This document shows positions 26,099 to 35,662 of a stretch of DNA of 56,107 nucleotides, in pieces. Source of the DNA: Streptomyces sp. GKU 895 (GTDB taxonomy: Bacteria > Actinomycetota > Actinomycetes > Streptomycetales > Streptomycetaceae). Made by a program: the position numbers and the translations under genes. The notes beneath the pieces are model-generated. The model made no database searches, was not told the DNA's origin, and worked only from the letters and a program-made list of their open reading frames with translations. The stretch lies in the NCBI GenBank assembly GCA_002027195.1, contig MWJO01000048.1:1-56107 (forward strand). The letters are read 5' to 3'. The first letter of the stretch is position 1. Each line of letters opens with the position of its first letter.

Positions 26099-28452
26099 CT
26101 ACGTGGTTCTGGCCGTTCCCGTGCCCTTCTCCGCGTCCAGCGCGTACACGCAGCGGTCCTTGCTGCACGCGTACACGACGCCGTCCTTGACCACCGGGGC
26201 GCCGGTGATCTCGCCGCCGGTCGCCAGCTTCCAGCGCAGCCGGCCGTCGTCGGCCTTCAGGGTGTAGAGCAGGTGGTCGGTGGAGCCGAAGTGGATCCGG
26301 CCCTCGGCGACCGCGGGGGCGCCCACGATGTCGCCGCCCGCCTGGAAGCGCCACTTCGGAGTGCCGGTCACCGCGTCCAGCGTGTACAGGCCCTTGCCGC
26401 TGCCCACGTGCACGTGCCCGGCGGCCACCAGCACCGGCTCGATGGAGGACCGCGCCTCGGTGGCGATGCGCCAGCGGTCGCGGCCGTCGGCGGCGTCGAG
26501 GGCGTACACGGTGCCGAGGTAGTCGGCCAGGTAGACCCCGCCGCCGGTGACCGCGGGGCCCGGCACGAAGGCGGGCGGGCACAGGAACACGGCCGGCGCC
26601 TCGAAGTGCCACTTCACCCGGCCGCTCGCCACGTCCAGCGCGAGGACGCGGGTGCCGGCGGAGACGTACACATAGCCGTCCGGCGCCTGCGTGACCCGGA
26701 TCGGCACCCCGCCGCAGGAGGCCGCGTCGCCGATCGGGTACGACCAGCGCTCGTCGCCGGTGCGGGCGTCCAGGGCGCGCAGCCGGGCGTCCTGCCAGAC
26801 GTAGACCGTGCCCTCGTGGAGGGCCGGGCCCGCCTCGGGGGACTCGAAGTCGGTCTGGGCGCCGGTGAGCTCCCAGAGTTTCTGGCCGTTGGAGGCCTCC
26901 CAGGCCTGTACACCGCCGCCGCGGGTGCCGGTGACGACCGTGCCCCGGTCGGCCTTGAGCGCGTACACCCAGGCGTCCGTCTGGAGCCGCCACAGGTCAC
27001 CGCCCTCGCGGGCCTCCAGGGCGAACAGGGTGGGGCCGTCGGAGGCGTGGATACGGCCGTCCGCGACCGCCATCGACCAGGCGACGTCCCGCGTCTTGAA
27101 GCTGCGCCGGCCGGTCGCCACGTCCAGCGCGTGCACCTCGAAGGAGGTGACGTAGACGAGGTCACCGGCGACGGACGGGGTGCCCCACACGTCGTTGGAC
27201 ATGCGGAACCGCCAGGGGCGCCAGCCGGAGGCCGTCTCGGGGGCCAAGGGCGGCGGGGCGGGTACGGCGGGGCCCACGGGCACCGGTCCGTTCCGTTGAC
27301 GCCGGGGCGCGGCTTGGACCAGCTGGCGACCAGGCACGCCTCGGGCGGCGGCGCCTTCACGGCGGCGGCGCGGGCGTCGGCGACGCGCGGGCCCGGACCG
27401 ATGGGCACCTGCGCGCCCGCGAGGCGTACGGGGCCGGTGTCGGGGGCGCCGACGGGGACGCGGGCCGGGACGACCGGGTCGTGCGAGGGCGGCGGGGGCA
27501 CGGGGGCGGGCCGGCCGCCGCCGCTGCGTCCGCCCTGGCCCGGCTTCACGGCCGGGCGGCCGTTGCGGCGGGCCTCGATCAGGCTGACCGCCCGCTCGGG
27601 CAGCCAGGCCGAGGCGGTGCCGCTGTCGTCGGAGCCGGAGCCGAAGAGGTGGGGGGCCAGCTGGGCCTGGAGGTCGGCCGGGTTGGGGCGGCCGGCGGCC
27701 TCCATCTGCATGCAGGACTCGATGAGCGGGCGCAGCTCGTCCGGGAGGCCTTCGAGGTCCGGGCCCTCGCGCAGCAGCATGAAGACCGTCTCGACCGGGT
27801 TGGCGCCGTGGAAGGGCGGGTGGCCGGTGGCGGCGAAGACCAGCATGGATCCGAGCGAGAAGACGTCGCTCGCGCCGGTGACGGAGCGCGAGTCCTTGGC
27901 CTGCTCGGGCGACATGTAGGCGGGGGTGCCGACGGCGACGTTCGTCATCGTCAAACGTGTGTTCGACACACCGGAGGCGATGCCGAAGTCGATCACCCGG
28001 GGGCCGTCCTCGACGACGAGGACGTTGGAGGGCTTGAGGTCACGGTGGACCAGCCCGGCGCCGTGGATCGACTGGAGCGCCTCCGCGACGCCCGCCGCGA
28101 GCCAGCGCACCGCCTGGGCCGGCATCGGCCCGCACTCGTTCACTATCTCCTCGAGGGAGGGCGCGGGGACGTACGCGGTGGCCAGCCACGGCACGGCGGC
28201 GCGCGGGTCGGCGTCGACCACGGCCGCCGTGTAGAAGCCGGAGACGGCCCGGGCCGCCTCGACCTCGCGCGTGAAGCGGACGCGGAACAGCTGGTCCTCG
28301 GCGAGCTCCGTCCTGACCGTCTTGATCGCCACGCGCCGGCCGGAAGCCGAGCGCGCGAGATAGACCAGCCCCATGCCGCCGGCGCCCAGCCGTCCCAGCA
28401 CCTCGAACGGCCCGATCCGCCGCGGATCGTGCTGCGTCAGCTGATCCACCAC
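26099..28452 (-). pseudogene. afsK: AfsK-like Ser/Thr kinase with PQQ-repeat propeller, frameshifted
   Basis: About 784 aa when corrected; S. coelicolor AfsK is 799 aa with the same architecture. Residues about 15-270 form a Hanks-type kinase: GRLGAGGMGLVYLA, AIKT, HRDLKPSNVLV, DFGIASG, GTPAYMSPEQ. A Pro-rich linker follows. At about 27290 one base is missing, after which PQQ-type blades (DVWGTPSVAGDLVYVTSFE, YALDAADGRDRW, HVGSGKGLYTLDAVTG) continue to the end. A GTG at 28452 with GGAGGT nine bases upstream is preferred. No transmembrane segment is seen. With an AfsR/AfsS pair 4.3 kb away, this is the natural AfsK candidate, although Streptomyces encode several kinase-PQQ paralogues. Confidence 0.8.
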
Positions 28453-28572
28453 TTGCCTGCCACCTCCCCGTACGGGCCACGTCACATCCTTATGTACGCG
28501 ACCCCGTGCAGCGTCTCACCACCGCACCGCCATGGCGGCACGCACCCCGATTCTTCCTGGCCGAGGCGCAGG

Positions 28573-28590
28573 TTGCGAACCCGGTCGCAA
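28573..28590. other. Inverted repeat between kinase and VOC genes
   Basis: TTGCGA-acccgg-TCGCAA, a perfect 6-6-6 inverted repeat, about 120 bp upstream of the kinase start and just beyond the VOC gene end. It could be an operator; it is not matched elsewhere in the window. Confidence 0.3.
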
Positions 28591-28621
28591 ATCGGGATGT
28601 CTCATACCAAAACACCCGGAT

Positions 28622-29351
28622 TCACGGCTGTGGCCGCTCCAGTACGGCGAACGACGCCCCCTGATTGTCGGTGACGACGGCGGCCTTTCCGTAGGACGTC
28701 TCGAAGGGTGGCGCCTGCACCCGCCCCCCCGAGCCGCCGCACCGCCCCCAGCGCGGCCTCGCAGTCCTCGACCCCGAAGTGGACGAGGAAGTGCGGCGGC
28801 ATCTCGGCCGGGAAGACGTCGGAGACGGGGGCACGGCCGAAGTCGGGAGCGGCGTCCGGTCCGAACAGGGCGTCATGGAAGAGCCCCCCGTAGAAGGTGT
28901 TGGCGGCCTCGGTGTCGCGGGCGTACAGCTCGGCCCAGGCGAAGGTGCCGGTCTCGTGCCGGGCGCCGAAGCCCGGGTGGGTGTCCGGCTCCCACAGGCC
29001 GAAGACGGCGCCGTCCGGGTCGGTGACCAGGGCGGAGGTGCCGAGGTCGCCGACCGGCATGGGGGCGGTGACGACCTGGCCGCCGGCCGCCCAGATCCGG
29101 TCGGCCAGGCCCTCGATGTCGGGGGTCGCGAAGTACACCGTCCACACGGTGGGCATCCGCCCGTCCGTCTTGCGGGTGAGCGCGGCGACCGGCTCGCCGT
29201 CCCGCAGGGCCCAGACGGCCCCGCCGTACCGCCGTTCCTCGAAGCTCCACCCGAAGAGCTCCCCGTAGAACCGCTTGCCCGCCTCGACGTCGGGAAGCTG
29301 CGCGTCCACCCAGCAGGGGACGCCCTCGCCGTATGCCCTGTTTTCGGCCAT
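28622..29351 (-). pseudogene. VOC-family (glyoxalase/bleomycin-resistance fold) protein, frameshifted
   Basis: About 242 aa with two VOC modules: residues about 8-120 (GVPCWVDAQLPDVEAGKRFYG, ALVTDPDGAVFGLWE) and about 130-240 (GTFAWAELYARDTEAANTFYG, HFLVHFGVEDCEAA). In the C7 run at 28724-28730 the frame shifts; removing one C restores GGRVQAPPFETSYGKAAVVTD, ending at 28622, which is the expected second-module terminus. A homopolymer error is therefore very likely. The substrate is unknown; such proteins bind metals and act as dioxygenases, isomerases or resistance proteins. It diverges from the TetR gene. Confidence 0.88.
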
Positions 29352-29474
29352 ACCGCCAAACTAACGGCGACTCACGCACCCCGCAGGACCAGGCACACCC
29401 GCCCCGCGAAGCCCGTGCACCCCATTTGCAGTCGGCCGAATCGCGCTCCGATCACCCCTCGGTAAGCTGACGGC

Positions 29475-30122
29475 ATGACAGGACAAGTGCGTACCGTCGA
29501 CGGCCGCGTGGCCGGCCGGCGTGGGCAGGCGACCCGGCAGAAGCTGCTCGACTGCCTCAGCGAGATGCTCAGCTCCTCCCCTTACCGGGACGTCAAAGTC
29601 ATCGATGTCGCCCGGAAGGCGGGTACTTCGCCCGCCACCTTCTACCAGTACTTCCCGGACGTCGAAGGTGCCGTCCTGGAGATCGCCGAGCAAATGGCCA
29701 CCGAGGGCGGGCAGTTGACCGCTCTCCTTGAGGGCCGGTCGTGGGTCGGCAAGGCCGGCTGGACGACCGCGCAGGAACTCGTCGACGGGTTCCTGGAGTT
29801 CTGGCGCAAGAACGACGCCATCCTCAGGGTGGTCGATCTCGGCGCCGCCGAGGGCGACAAGCGGTTCTACAAGCTCCGCATGAAGATCCTGAACTCGGTG
29901 AACAACTCCCTGGCCGATTCGGTGGCCGAGTTGCAGTCCAAGGGCAAGGTCGACAAGGACGTGAACCCGGCGGCGGTCGCCGGTTCGCTGGTCGCGATGC
30001 TCGCGGCGGTCGCCTCGCACCAGAAGGGCTTCCAGACCTGGGGCGTCAAGCAGGCCGAACTGAAGCCGAACCTGGCGCTGTTGGTGCACCTGGGCGTGAC
30101 CGGCAAGAAGCCCACGAAGTAG
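29475..30122 (+). CDS. TetR-family transcriptional regulator
   Basis: 215 aa. The N-terminal TetR HTH (residues about 18-65) reads QATRQKLLDCLSEMLSS, VIDVARKAGTSPATFYQYFPD; the remainder is the helical ligand/dimer domain, including VIDLGAAEG-like VVDLGAAEGDKRFYKLRMK. There is no strong ribosome site before the ATG. It is the only TetR protein in the window and sits centrally in the 37-kb stretch carrying the repeated CTGACG-N3-CGTCAG operator, so it is the leading local candidate for the regulon repressor (probably responding to an acyl-CoA). That link is inference. The degenerate CTGACGGCATGACAG overlaps its start codon (29467-29481). Confidence 0.92.
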   Translation: MTGQVRTVDGRVAGRRGQATRQKLLDCLSEMLSSSPYRDVKVIDVARKAGTSPATFYQYFPDVEGAVLEIAEQMATEGGQLTALLEGRSWVGKAGWTTAQELVDGFLEFWRKNDAILRVVDLGAAEGDKRFYKLRMKILNSVNNSLADSVAELQSKGKVDKDVNPAAVAGSLVAMLAAVASHQKGFQTWGVKQAELKPNLALLVHLGVTGKKPTK

Positions 30123-30158
30123 CGGAACCGCTCTCTTATCAGGCCCCAAGTCCTGTCC

Positions 30159-30206
30159 GGCAGGCGGTGGTTCGTCCGGCACGTTCCGGACGGGCCGCCG
30201 CCTGCC
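30159..30206. terminator. Bidirectional hairpin between tetR and lrp genes
   Basis: Outer arms GGCAGGCGG (30159-30167) and CCGCCTGCC (30198-30206), with inner arms GTCCGG (30174-30179) and CCGGAC (30186-30191), form a long two-part stem between convergent genes. Confidence 0.7.
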
Positions 30207-30209
30207 TCG

Positions 30210-30662
30210 CTATGCGGGCAGCGGACGGTCCCGTACGACGTGCTTCATCACCAGCGTCGAGGTCAGCCGCTGCACACCCGGAAGGGTCGCCAGCCGTTCG
30301 TCGTAGAGCCGCTGGAAGGCGGCGAGGTCGGCGGTGGCCACCCGCAGCAGATAGTCGGGCTCCCCGAACAGCCGCTGGGCGTCGATCACATGGGAAATCC
30401 CGGTGAGCGCCTTCTCGAACTCGGCGACGGTGTCCCGGTCCTCCTGCCGCATGGACACGAAGACCAGCGCCTCGAAGGTCAGCCCCACGGCCCCCGGGTC
30501 CACCACGGCCCGGTAGCCGCTGATCGCCCCCGACCGCTCCAGCTCGCGCAGCCGACGGTGGCAGGGCGAGACGCTCAGGCGCACCCGCGCGGCCAGCTCG
30601 GTCACGGTCAGCCGCCCGTCCTGCTGAAGCTCGGCAAGAATTTTCCGGTCCACGTCGTCCAT
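30210..30662 (-). CDS. Lrp/AsnC-family regulator
   Basis: 150 aa. The N-terminal winged HTH (DVDRKILAELQQDGRLTVTELAARVRLS, CHRRLRELERSG) is followed by a RAM/AsnC effector domain (FVSMRQEDRDTVAEFEKAL, GEPDYLLRVATADLAAFQRLYDE). It diverges from a LysE-type exporter across 82 bp, the standard arrangement in which the regulator senses an amino acid and controls its export. That gap is AT-richer than its surroundings. Confidence 0.95.
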   Translation of the reverse strand: MDDVDRKILAELQQDGRLTVTELAARVRLSVSPCHRRLRELERSGAISGYRAVVDPGAVGLTFEALVFVSMRQEDRDTVAEFEKALTGISHVIDAQRLFGEPDYLLRVATADLAAFQRLYDERLATLPGVQRLTSTLVMKHVVRDRPLPA

Positions 30663-30744
30663 GAAGAAGATATTTGCTCAGAACACGCCATCATGGGCAA
30701 ACTTCGGCAACACTTTCGGGCCATTCACGCCTAATGTCCCCCGC

Positions 30745-31351
30745 ATGGACACCGGACTGCTGCTCTCCTTCCTCGCCCTCGACCTCCTGCTGGTGTGCGT
30801 GCCGGGCGCCGACTGGGCGTACGTCATCGCGGCCGGCGTGCGGGGGGCGGTCGGTGGGACGGGCGGTGGCTGGGCTGGTGGCCGGGTACGCGCTGCACAC
30901 CGCGCTCGCGGTGGCCGGACTCGCGGTGCTGGTCGCACGCTCCCCCGGGCTGCTGACCGCCCTCACGGTGGCGGGCGCCGCCTACCTGGTGTGGCTGGGC
31001 TGGGGCGTGCTGCGCCGCCCGGCGGCCCCGGAGGCCGGCGGTGACGAGCGCGGGGCCCTGTTCCTGCGCGGGGCGGCGATCAGCGGCCTCAACCCCAAGG
31101 GGCTGCTGCTCTACCTCTCGGTGCTCCCCCAGTTCCTCGTCACCCGGGGCAGCCATCCACCGGTGGCCGTGCAGACGGCCGTGCTCGGTGTGCTGCACAT
31201 GGCGTGCTGCGCCGCCGTCTACCTCGCCGTCGGCAGCACGGCCCGCACCCTGCTGACCGCCCGCCCCCGAGCCGCCCGCGCGGTCACCCGCACCTCCGGG
31301 GCGGCGATGCTCGGCATCGGCGCGCTCCTGCTGGCGCAGCACGCCCTGTGA
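30745..31351 (+). pseudogene. LysE/RhtB-family amino-acid exporter, frameshifted
   Basis: About 201 aa with six hydrophobic segments. MDTGLLLSFLALDLLLVCVPGADWAYVI is the conserved first helix with the PGAD motif. The run of six G at 30842-30847 appears to hold one base too many; with five, GVRGRSVGRAVAGLVAGYALHTALA continues to RGAAISGLNPKGLLLYLSVLPQF and the C-terminal helices. It is paired divergently with the Lrp regulator. The homopolymer context points to a sequencing error rather than loss of function. Confidence 0.87.
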
Positions 31352-31819
31352 CTACCGCCGCTCGATCCTGAACACCCGGATCTCCCGCTCCACCCGCGCC
31401 TGGTAGGTCGCGTACGGCGGCCAGAAGACCAGCAGCCGCTTCCACACGGCCGCCCGTTCCTCGCCCGCCAGCAGCCGGGCCCGCACCGGGATGTCGGTGC
31501 CCTTCCAGCTGATCTCCGCGTCGGGGTGGGCGAGCAGGTTGGCGGTCCAGGCGGGGTGGCCGGGGCGGCCGAAGTTGGAGCCGATGAGGATCCAGCCGCC
31601 GTCCGGCTCCGGCATGCAGGCGAGCGGTGAGCGGCGGGCCTGTCCGCTGCGGGCGCCCGTGGAGGTGAGGATGACGCCCGGCAGCATCTGGGCGCTGAGG
31701 ATGACCTTCCCCCGGGTCAGCCGGTGCACGGCCCGGTCGAGGGCGGGGATGACATGCGGGGCGACCTTGGCGAAGCCCCGCGTGGACGAAATGCGCTGCA
31801 CCGTCTTCTCGCCGATCAC
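31352..31819 (-). CDS. F420-dependent nitroreductase-family (Ddn-like) protein
   Basis: 155 aa of the deazaflavin-binding split-beta-barrel family. It shows the expected ILTSTGARSGQARRSPLACM and PDGGWILIGSNFGRPGHPAWTANLLAHPDA, the latter typical of F420/Ddn proteins. The GTG start overlaps the upstream acyl-CoA dehydrogenase stop (GTGA), so the two are coupled under the operator at 33014. It probably reduces an enone or quinone-like intermediate with F420H2; the substrate is unknown. Confidence 0.9.
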   Translation of the reverse strand: MIGEKTVQRISSTRGFAKVAPHVIPALDRAVHRLTRGKVILSAQMLPGVILTSTGARSGQARRSPLACMPEPDGGWILIGSNFGRPGHPAWTANLLAHPDAEISWKGTDIPVRARLLAGEERAAVWKRLLVFWPPYATYQARVEREIRVFRIERR

Positions 31820-32992
31820 ACCGGCACCTCCGTCGCCGTGAACAGGGCCGCCGCGTCGGCCGCGTGGGCCCGCAGCCGGTGCACCGGCCCGAACAGCAGC
31901 TCGTCGCCGGCGGCCCGCTTGAAGTACAGCTGGACGTCGTGCTCCCAGGTGAACCCGATGCCGCCGTGCAGCTGGATCGCCTCCCCGGCGGAGCTTCGGA
32001 GCGCCTCCAGTCCCTGCGCGAGGGCGAGGCCCCCGACGCGTTCACCTTGAACGGTGGCCCAGGCCGCGTAGTACGCGGCCGAGCGTGCCGCCTGCACCTG
32101 GACGTACACGTCGGCCAGGCGGTGCTTGACCGCCTGGAAGGACCCGATCGGCCGCCCGAACTGCTCGCGCTGCTTGACGTACTCGACGGTCCGCTCCAGC
32201 ACCCGCTCGGCGGCCCCGACCGCCTCGCAGGCGAGGACGGCGGCGGCGCCGTCGCCGGTGCGGGCGAGGGCGACCGGGACGTCCGTGCCCTCCTCGCCTC
32301 CCAGTAACTCGGCCTCCACGTGCCTCAGTTGGAGGTGCCCCAGCGGTCGGGTCGCGTCGAGAGCGGTGTGCCGGGTGCGGACGACGCCGTCGGCGTCCCC
32401 GGCGACGAGGAAGAGCAGCGTCCGGGAGCGGGCGAACCCGCCGGTGTGCGCGGCGACCAGCAGGAGCCGCGCGCTGTGCCCGTCCGGCACCGGCCCCGAC
32501 CTCCCCGTACAGCGTCCACCCCGCCCCCGCCCGCCGTGCCTGCACGCCTCCGGCACGGCCGCCGCCGGCCCAGTTCCCGCGGTTGTCGCCGGTGAGGGCG
32601 AGGCCCGCGGCGGGGGCCGCGAGGGCGGCGGTGAGGGCGCCGGACGCGATCCGGGGCAGCAGGTCGGCGCGCTGGGCGTCGGTGCCGAGGGCCAGGACCA
32701 GCGGGGCGACGAGGACGGCGGTGGCGAGCAGCGGGGAGGGCGCCAGCGCCCGTCCCGTCTCCTCCGCCGCGAGGGCGAGTTCGGTGGCGGAGCAGCCGAC
32801 ACCGCCGTACGCCTCCGGGAGGGCCAGTCCGGGCAGGCCGAGCTGTTCGGCCAGGGCGGTCCACAGGGCCGGGTCGTGTCCTGCGGGGGTGTCGACGGCG
32901 GCCCGCAGCTCCTCCGGACCGCACCTCTTGTGGAGCAGCTCGCGCAGGGTGCGGCGGATCTCGTCCTGCTCGGCGGTGAAGCCGGCGTCCAT
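31816..32992 (-). pseudogene. Acyl-CoA dehydrogenase, frameshifted
   Basis: About 391 aa when corrected. The ATG at 32992 has AAGGGG five bases before it. Conserved parts are AEQLGLPGLALPEAYGG, EETGRALAPSPLLAT, REQFGRPIGSFQAVKHRLADV and AIQLHGGIGFTWEHDVQLYFKRA. The frame changes near 32500 (one base gained or two lost). The position normally occupied by the catalytic Glu reads QLHGG. Codon 32307-32305 is a rare TTA leucine. It diverges from an Ltp gene across the operator at 33014 and is coupled to the F420-type reductase. It probably introduces a 2,3-double bond. Confidence 0.86.
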
Positions 32993-33013
32993 GGCGACCC
33001 CTTCCCTCCGGAT

Positions 33014-33028
33014 CTGACGGTCCGTCAT
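33014..33028. promoter_or_regulatory. Regional operator, dehydrogenase/Ltp divergent promoter
   Basis: CTGACG-GTC-CGTCAT, one mismatch from the 6-3-6 palindrome, 22 bp from the acyl-CoA dehydrogenase start and 48 bp from the Ltp start. Confidence 0.7.
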
Positions 33029-33075
33029 ATTAGGAGGGGCGGGTCGATAAGCACAGAGCGAGGGAGAGGTCATTC

Positions 33076-34243
33076 ATGGCTGCCTCATTGCTGAGGACCG
33101 GCGGCCGGAGGGTCGCCGTGGTGGGTGTCGCCCTCGCCGACTGCGGCCGGGTGGACGGCGCGACACCGTACACCCTGCACGCCCAGGCGGCCCGGCGCGC
33201 GCTCGCGGACTCGGGCCTCGACCGGTCCGTGGTGGACGGGTTCGCGTCGGCGGGCACGGGGGTGCTGGCGCCGGTGGAGGTGGCCGAGTACCTGGGCCTG
33301 CGCCCCACCTGGGTCGACTCCACGTCGGTCGGCGGCTCGACGTGGGAGGTCATGGCGGCGCACGCGGCGGACGCGATAGCGGCGGGCCATGCGAACGCCG
33401 TGCTGCTGGTGTACGGCTCGACGGCACGGGCGGACATCAAGGCGGGCCGCCGCACCGGCAACCTCTCGTTCGGCGCCCGGGGCCCGCTCCAGTTCGAGGT
33501 CCCCTACGGCCACACGCTGATCGCCAAGTACGCGATGGCGGCCCGCCGCCACATGCTCGAACACGGCACGACGCTGGAGCAGTTGGCGGAGGTGGCGGTG
33601 CAGGCGCGGGAGAACGCGGCCCGGAACCCGGAGGCGATGTTCCGCGATCCGGTCACGGTGGACGACGTCCTGTCCGGGCCGATGATCGCGGACCCCTTCA
33701 CCAAGCTGCACTGCTGCATCCGCTCCGACGGCGGGGCGGCGGTCCTGCTGGCGGCGGAGGAGTACGTCCAGGACAGCCGTGCCGCCCCCGTCACGATCCT
33801 CGGCACCGGCGAACACGTCTCCCACGCCACGATGTCCGAATGGCCGGACTTCACGGTCTCCCCGGCGGCGGTGAGCGGGCGCCTGGCCTTCGAACGGGCG
33901 GGGGTGCGAGCGGCCGACATCGAACTGGCGGAGATCTACGACGCCTTCACCTACATGACCCTGGTGACCCTGGAGGACCTCGGCTTCTGCAAGAAGGGCG
34001 AGGGCGGGGCGTTCGTGCAGTCCCGCGAACTCCCGGTCAACACGGACGGCGGCGGTCTGTCCGCCCAACACCCCGGCATGCGCGGCCTGTTCCTCCTCGT
34101 GGAGGCGGTACGGCAGCTACGGGGGGGAAGCGGGCGAACGCCAAGTCCGCCGCACGGACGGGACCTTGCCGGAGCTGGCGGTGGCATCCGGGACCGGGGG
34201 CTGGTTCTGCTCGTCGGGGACGGTGGTGCTGGGGCGGGGGTGA
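33076..34243 (+). pseudogene. Lipid-transfer protein/thiolase, frameshifted near the C-terminus
   Basis: About 388 aa when corrected. It has GDVxS-like thiolase features: VVGVALADCGRVDGATPYT, DSTSVGGSTWEVMAAH, IRSDGGAAVLLAAEE, EIYDAFTYMTLVTLEDLGFC and NTDGGGLSAQHPGMRGLF. The run of seven G at 34121-34127 should be six; then GEAGERQVRRTDGTLPELAV, GGWFCSSGTVVLGRG ends at 34243 just before the convergent lipoprotein gene. The GGGAGAGG site supports the ATG. DUF35 partners are encoded at 24749 and 37033; the latter is closer. Confidence 0.88.
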
Positions 34244-34247
34244 ACCC

Positions 34248-35573
34248 TCAGCGCGACACCCTGACGACGGCCGTGTCATCGGCCGGATCGGGGTCGCGGC
34301 GGCCGACGTCCCACGGGCTGAACGGCTTCTTGTCCTCCAGGCGCACGGTGCCCTCGCCCGGTTCGCCGAGGGTCATCGTGAACGCGAAGGTCTGGGTCTC
34401 CTCCGGGTCCAGGGCCTTGACGTCGCAGGTGTAGGTGAAGTCGTCGTTGTCGCAGTACGGCTCCCAGACGCCGTCGTCGTACTCCGTCATGGGCTGTTTC
34501 ACCATCGAGGTGCCGGGCGGCGGTTGGAAGACGAGCCGGACCGGGGCGCTGGCGTTCGCGGGGCCGTTGTTGCGGACCTCGAGCGTGAAGGTCCTCCGGT
34601 CGCCGGGCGCGCCCTTCAGATGGACGGCGGAGACCTCGTAGTCGGCGTACGTGTCGAGGACGACGTTCGTGGCACCGCCGCCCGCCACGAAGGCGCCGCC
34701 GGTGTGCGGGCCCGTGGGCTCCGGTTCGAGCACGGGTCCGTCCCCGTGCTCGCCGCCCTCGTGGACCGTCGCGTAATGCCCCGGGCCCATGTCCAGGGCC
34801 CAGACGTTCCGGCCGTAGGAGGTGTACAGCTGCGCCCGCGGCGTGCGGATGCGCGGGGCGGGGCGGAGCGCGACGGTCTCGCCGGGGTCGAGGGTCAGGT
34901 CAGGGAATTCACAGACGGCGATGTGGCCCTTCTGAGGCTCCGGGTAGCGGCAGTTGGCGTACCGCTGGTCGAACTCCGAGCCGTCGACGGACAGTTCCAG
35001 TCCCAGGCCGCGGGCCGGGACCTCGCCCGTGTTGCGGACGACGACGGGCTCGCTGAGGCGGGCGCCGGGGCGCACCCCCCGCACCGACTCCGGCGCCACC
35101 GCCTCGACGACCGGCTCACCGACGACGAACCGGGTCCGCGCCGTGAGCTTCTTCCCGCCCTTCGTCGTGTACGTGTACGTCACGACGGCCGAGTCCCCGG
35201 CCCTCGCGCCCTCGGCGGCGACCACCTTGGCGCGCGGCGCGTCGGCCCAGTTGCTGTAGTCGCCGTCCACCTCGCAGGTGGCGTGTGACGCACTGCCCTC
35301 GCAGCCGCCGTACGTGCGGATCACCACCGTGCCGCGCGCCGCCGTCGGCACGTCCGCGGTGAGCGTGCGCGCACCGGGGCCGCCGGTGTCCTCGGCCACC
35401 AGGGAGTAGGGCATCTTGTCGTGCGGGCCCGTCCGGTCGCCCGGTGGGCGGAGGTAGTAGACCGAGGGCGCGGTGAGGGAGGGGGACGACGCGGTCTCCC
35501 CGGTTCCGGCACAGGCGGTGAGGGACGCGAGGAGGACGGACGCGGCGCCGAGCGCCGTACCGGACATGCGCAT
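34248..35573 (-). CDS. Secreted lipoprotein with repeated beta-sandwich domains
   Basis: About 441 aa. The signal peptide MRMSGTALGAASVLLASLTAC ends in a lipobox (LTAC), predicting a lipid-anchored cell-surface protein. The body has two DUF11/CARDB-like segments, VVVRNTGEVPARGLGLELSV and FTLEVRNNGPANASAPVRLVF, separated by a TDTYADYEV-type linker, and ends DTAVVRVSR. The gene could start at GTG 35576 or ATG 35573/35567; GGGGAGA lies just upstream. No enzymatic motif is evident. Such proteins are structural or adhesive; the function is unknown, and it does not obviously belong to the catabolic regulon. Confidence 0.85.
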   Translation of the reverse strand: MRMSGTALGAASVLLASLTACAGTGETASSPSLTAPSVYYLRPPGDRTGPHDKMPYSLVAEDTGGPGARTLTADVPTAARGTVVIRTYGGCEGSASHATCEVDGDYSNWADAPRAKVVAAEGARAGDSAVVTYTYTTKGGKKLTARTRFVVGEPVVEAVAPESVRGVRPGARLSEPVVVRNTGEVPARGLGLELSVDGSEFDQRYANCRYPEPQKGHIAVCEFPDLTLDPGETVALRPAPRIRTPRAQLYTSYGRNVWALDMGPGHYATVHEGGEHGDGPVLEPEPTGPHTGGAFVAGGGATNVVLDTYADYEVSAVHLKGAPGDRRTFTLEVRNNGPANASAPVRLVFQPPPGTSMVKQPMTEYDDGVWEPYCDNDDFTYTCDVKALDPEETQTFAFTMTLGEPGEGTVRLEDKKPFSPWDVGRRDPDPADDTAVVRVSR

Positions 35574-35662
35574 CACCGTTGTCTCCCCTGCTCCTGCCCT
35601 GCCCCTGCGGTTCAAGCCCCCAGGAAACACTCCCGCATCGCTCCCCACGCGAGAATCGGGGC

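Noticed and set aside
29467..29481. CTGACGGCATGACAG over the TetR start as a regional operator
   Set aside because: The right half matches CGTCAG at only four of six positions and overlaps the start codon, so it is not listed as a site; kept only as a possible weak autoregulatory sequence.
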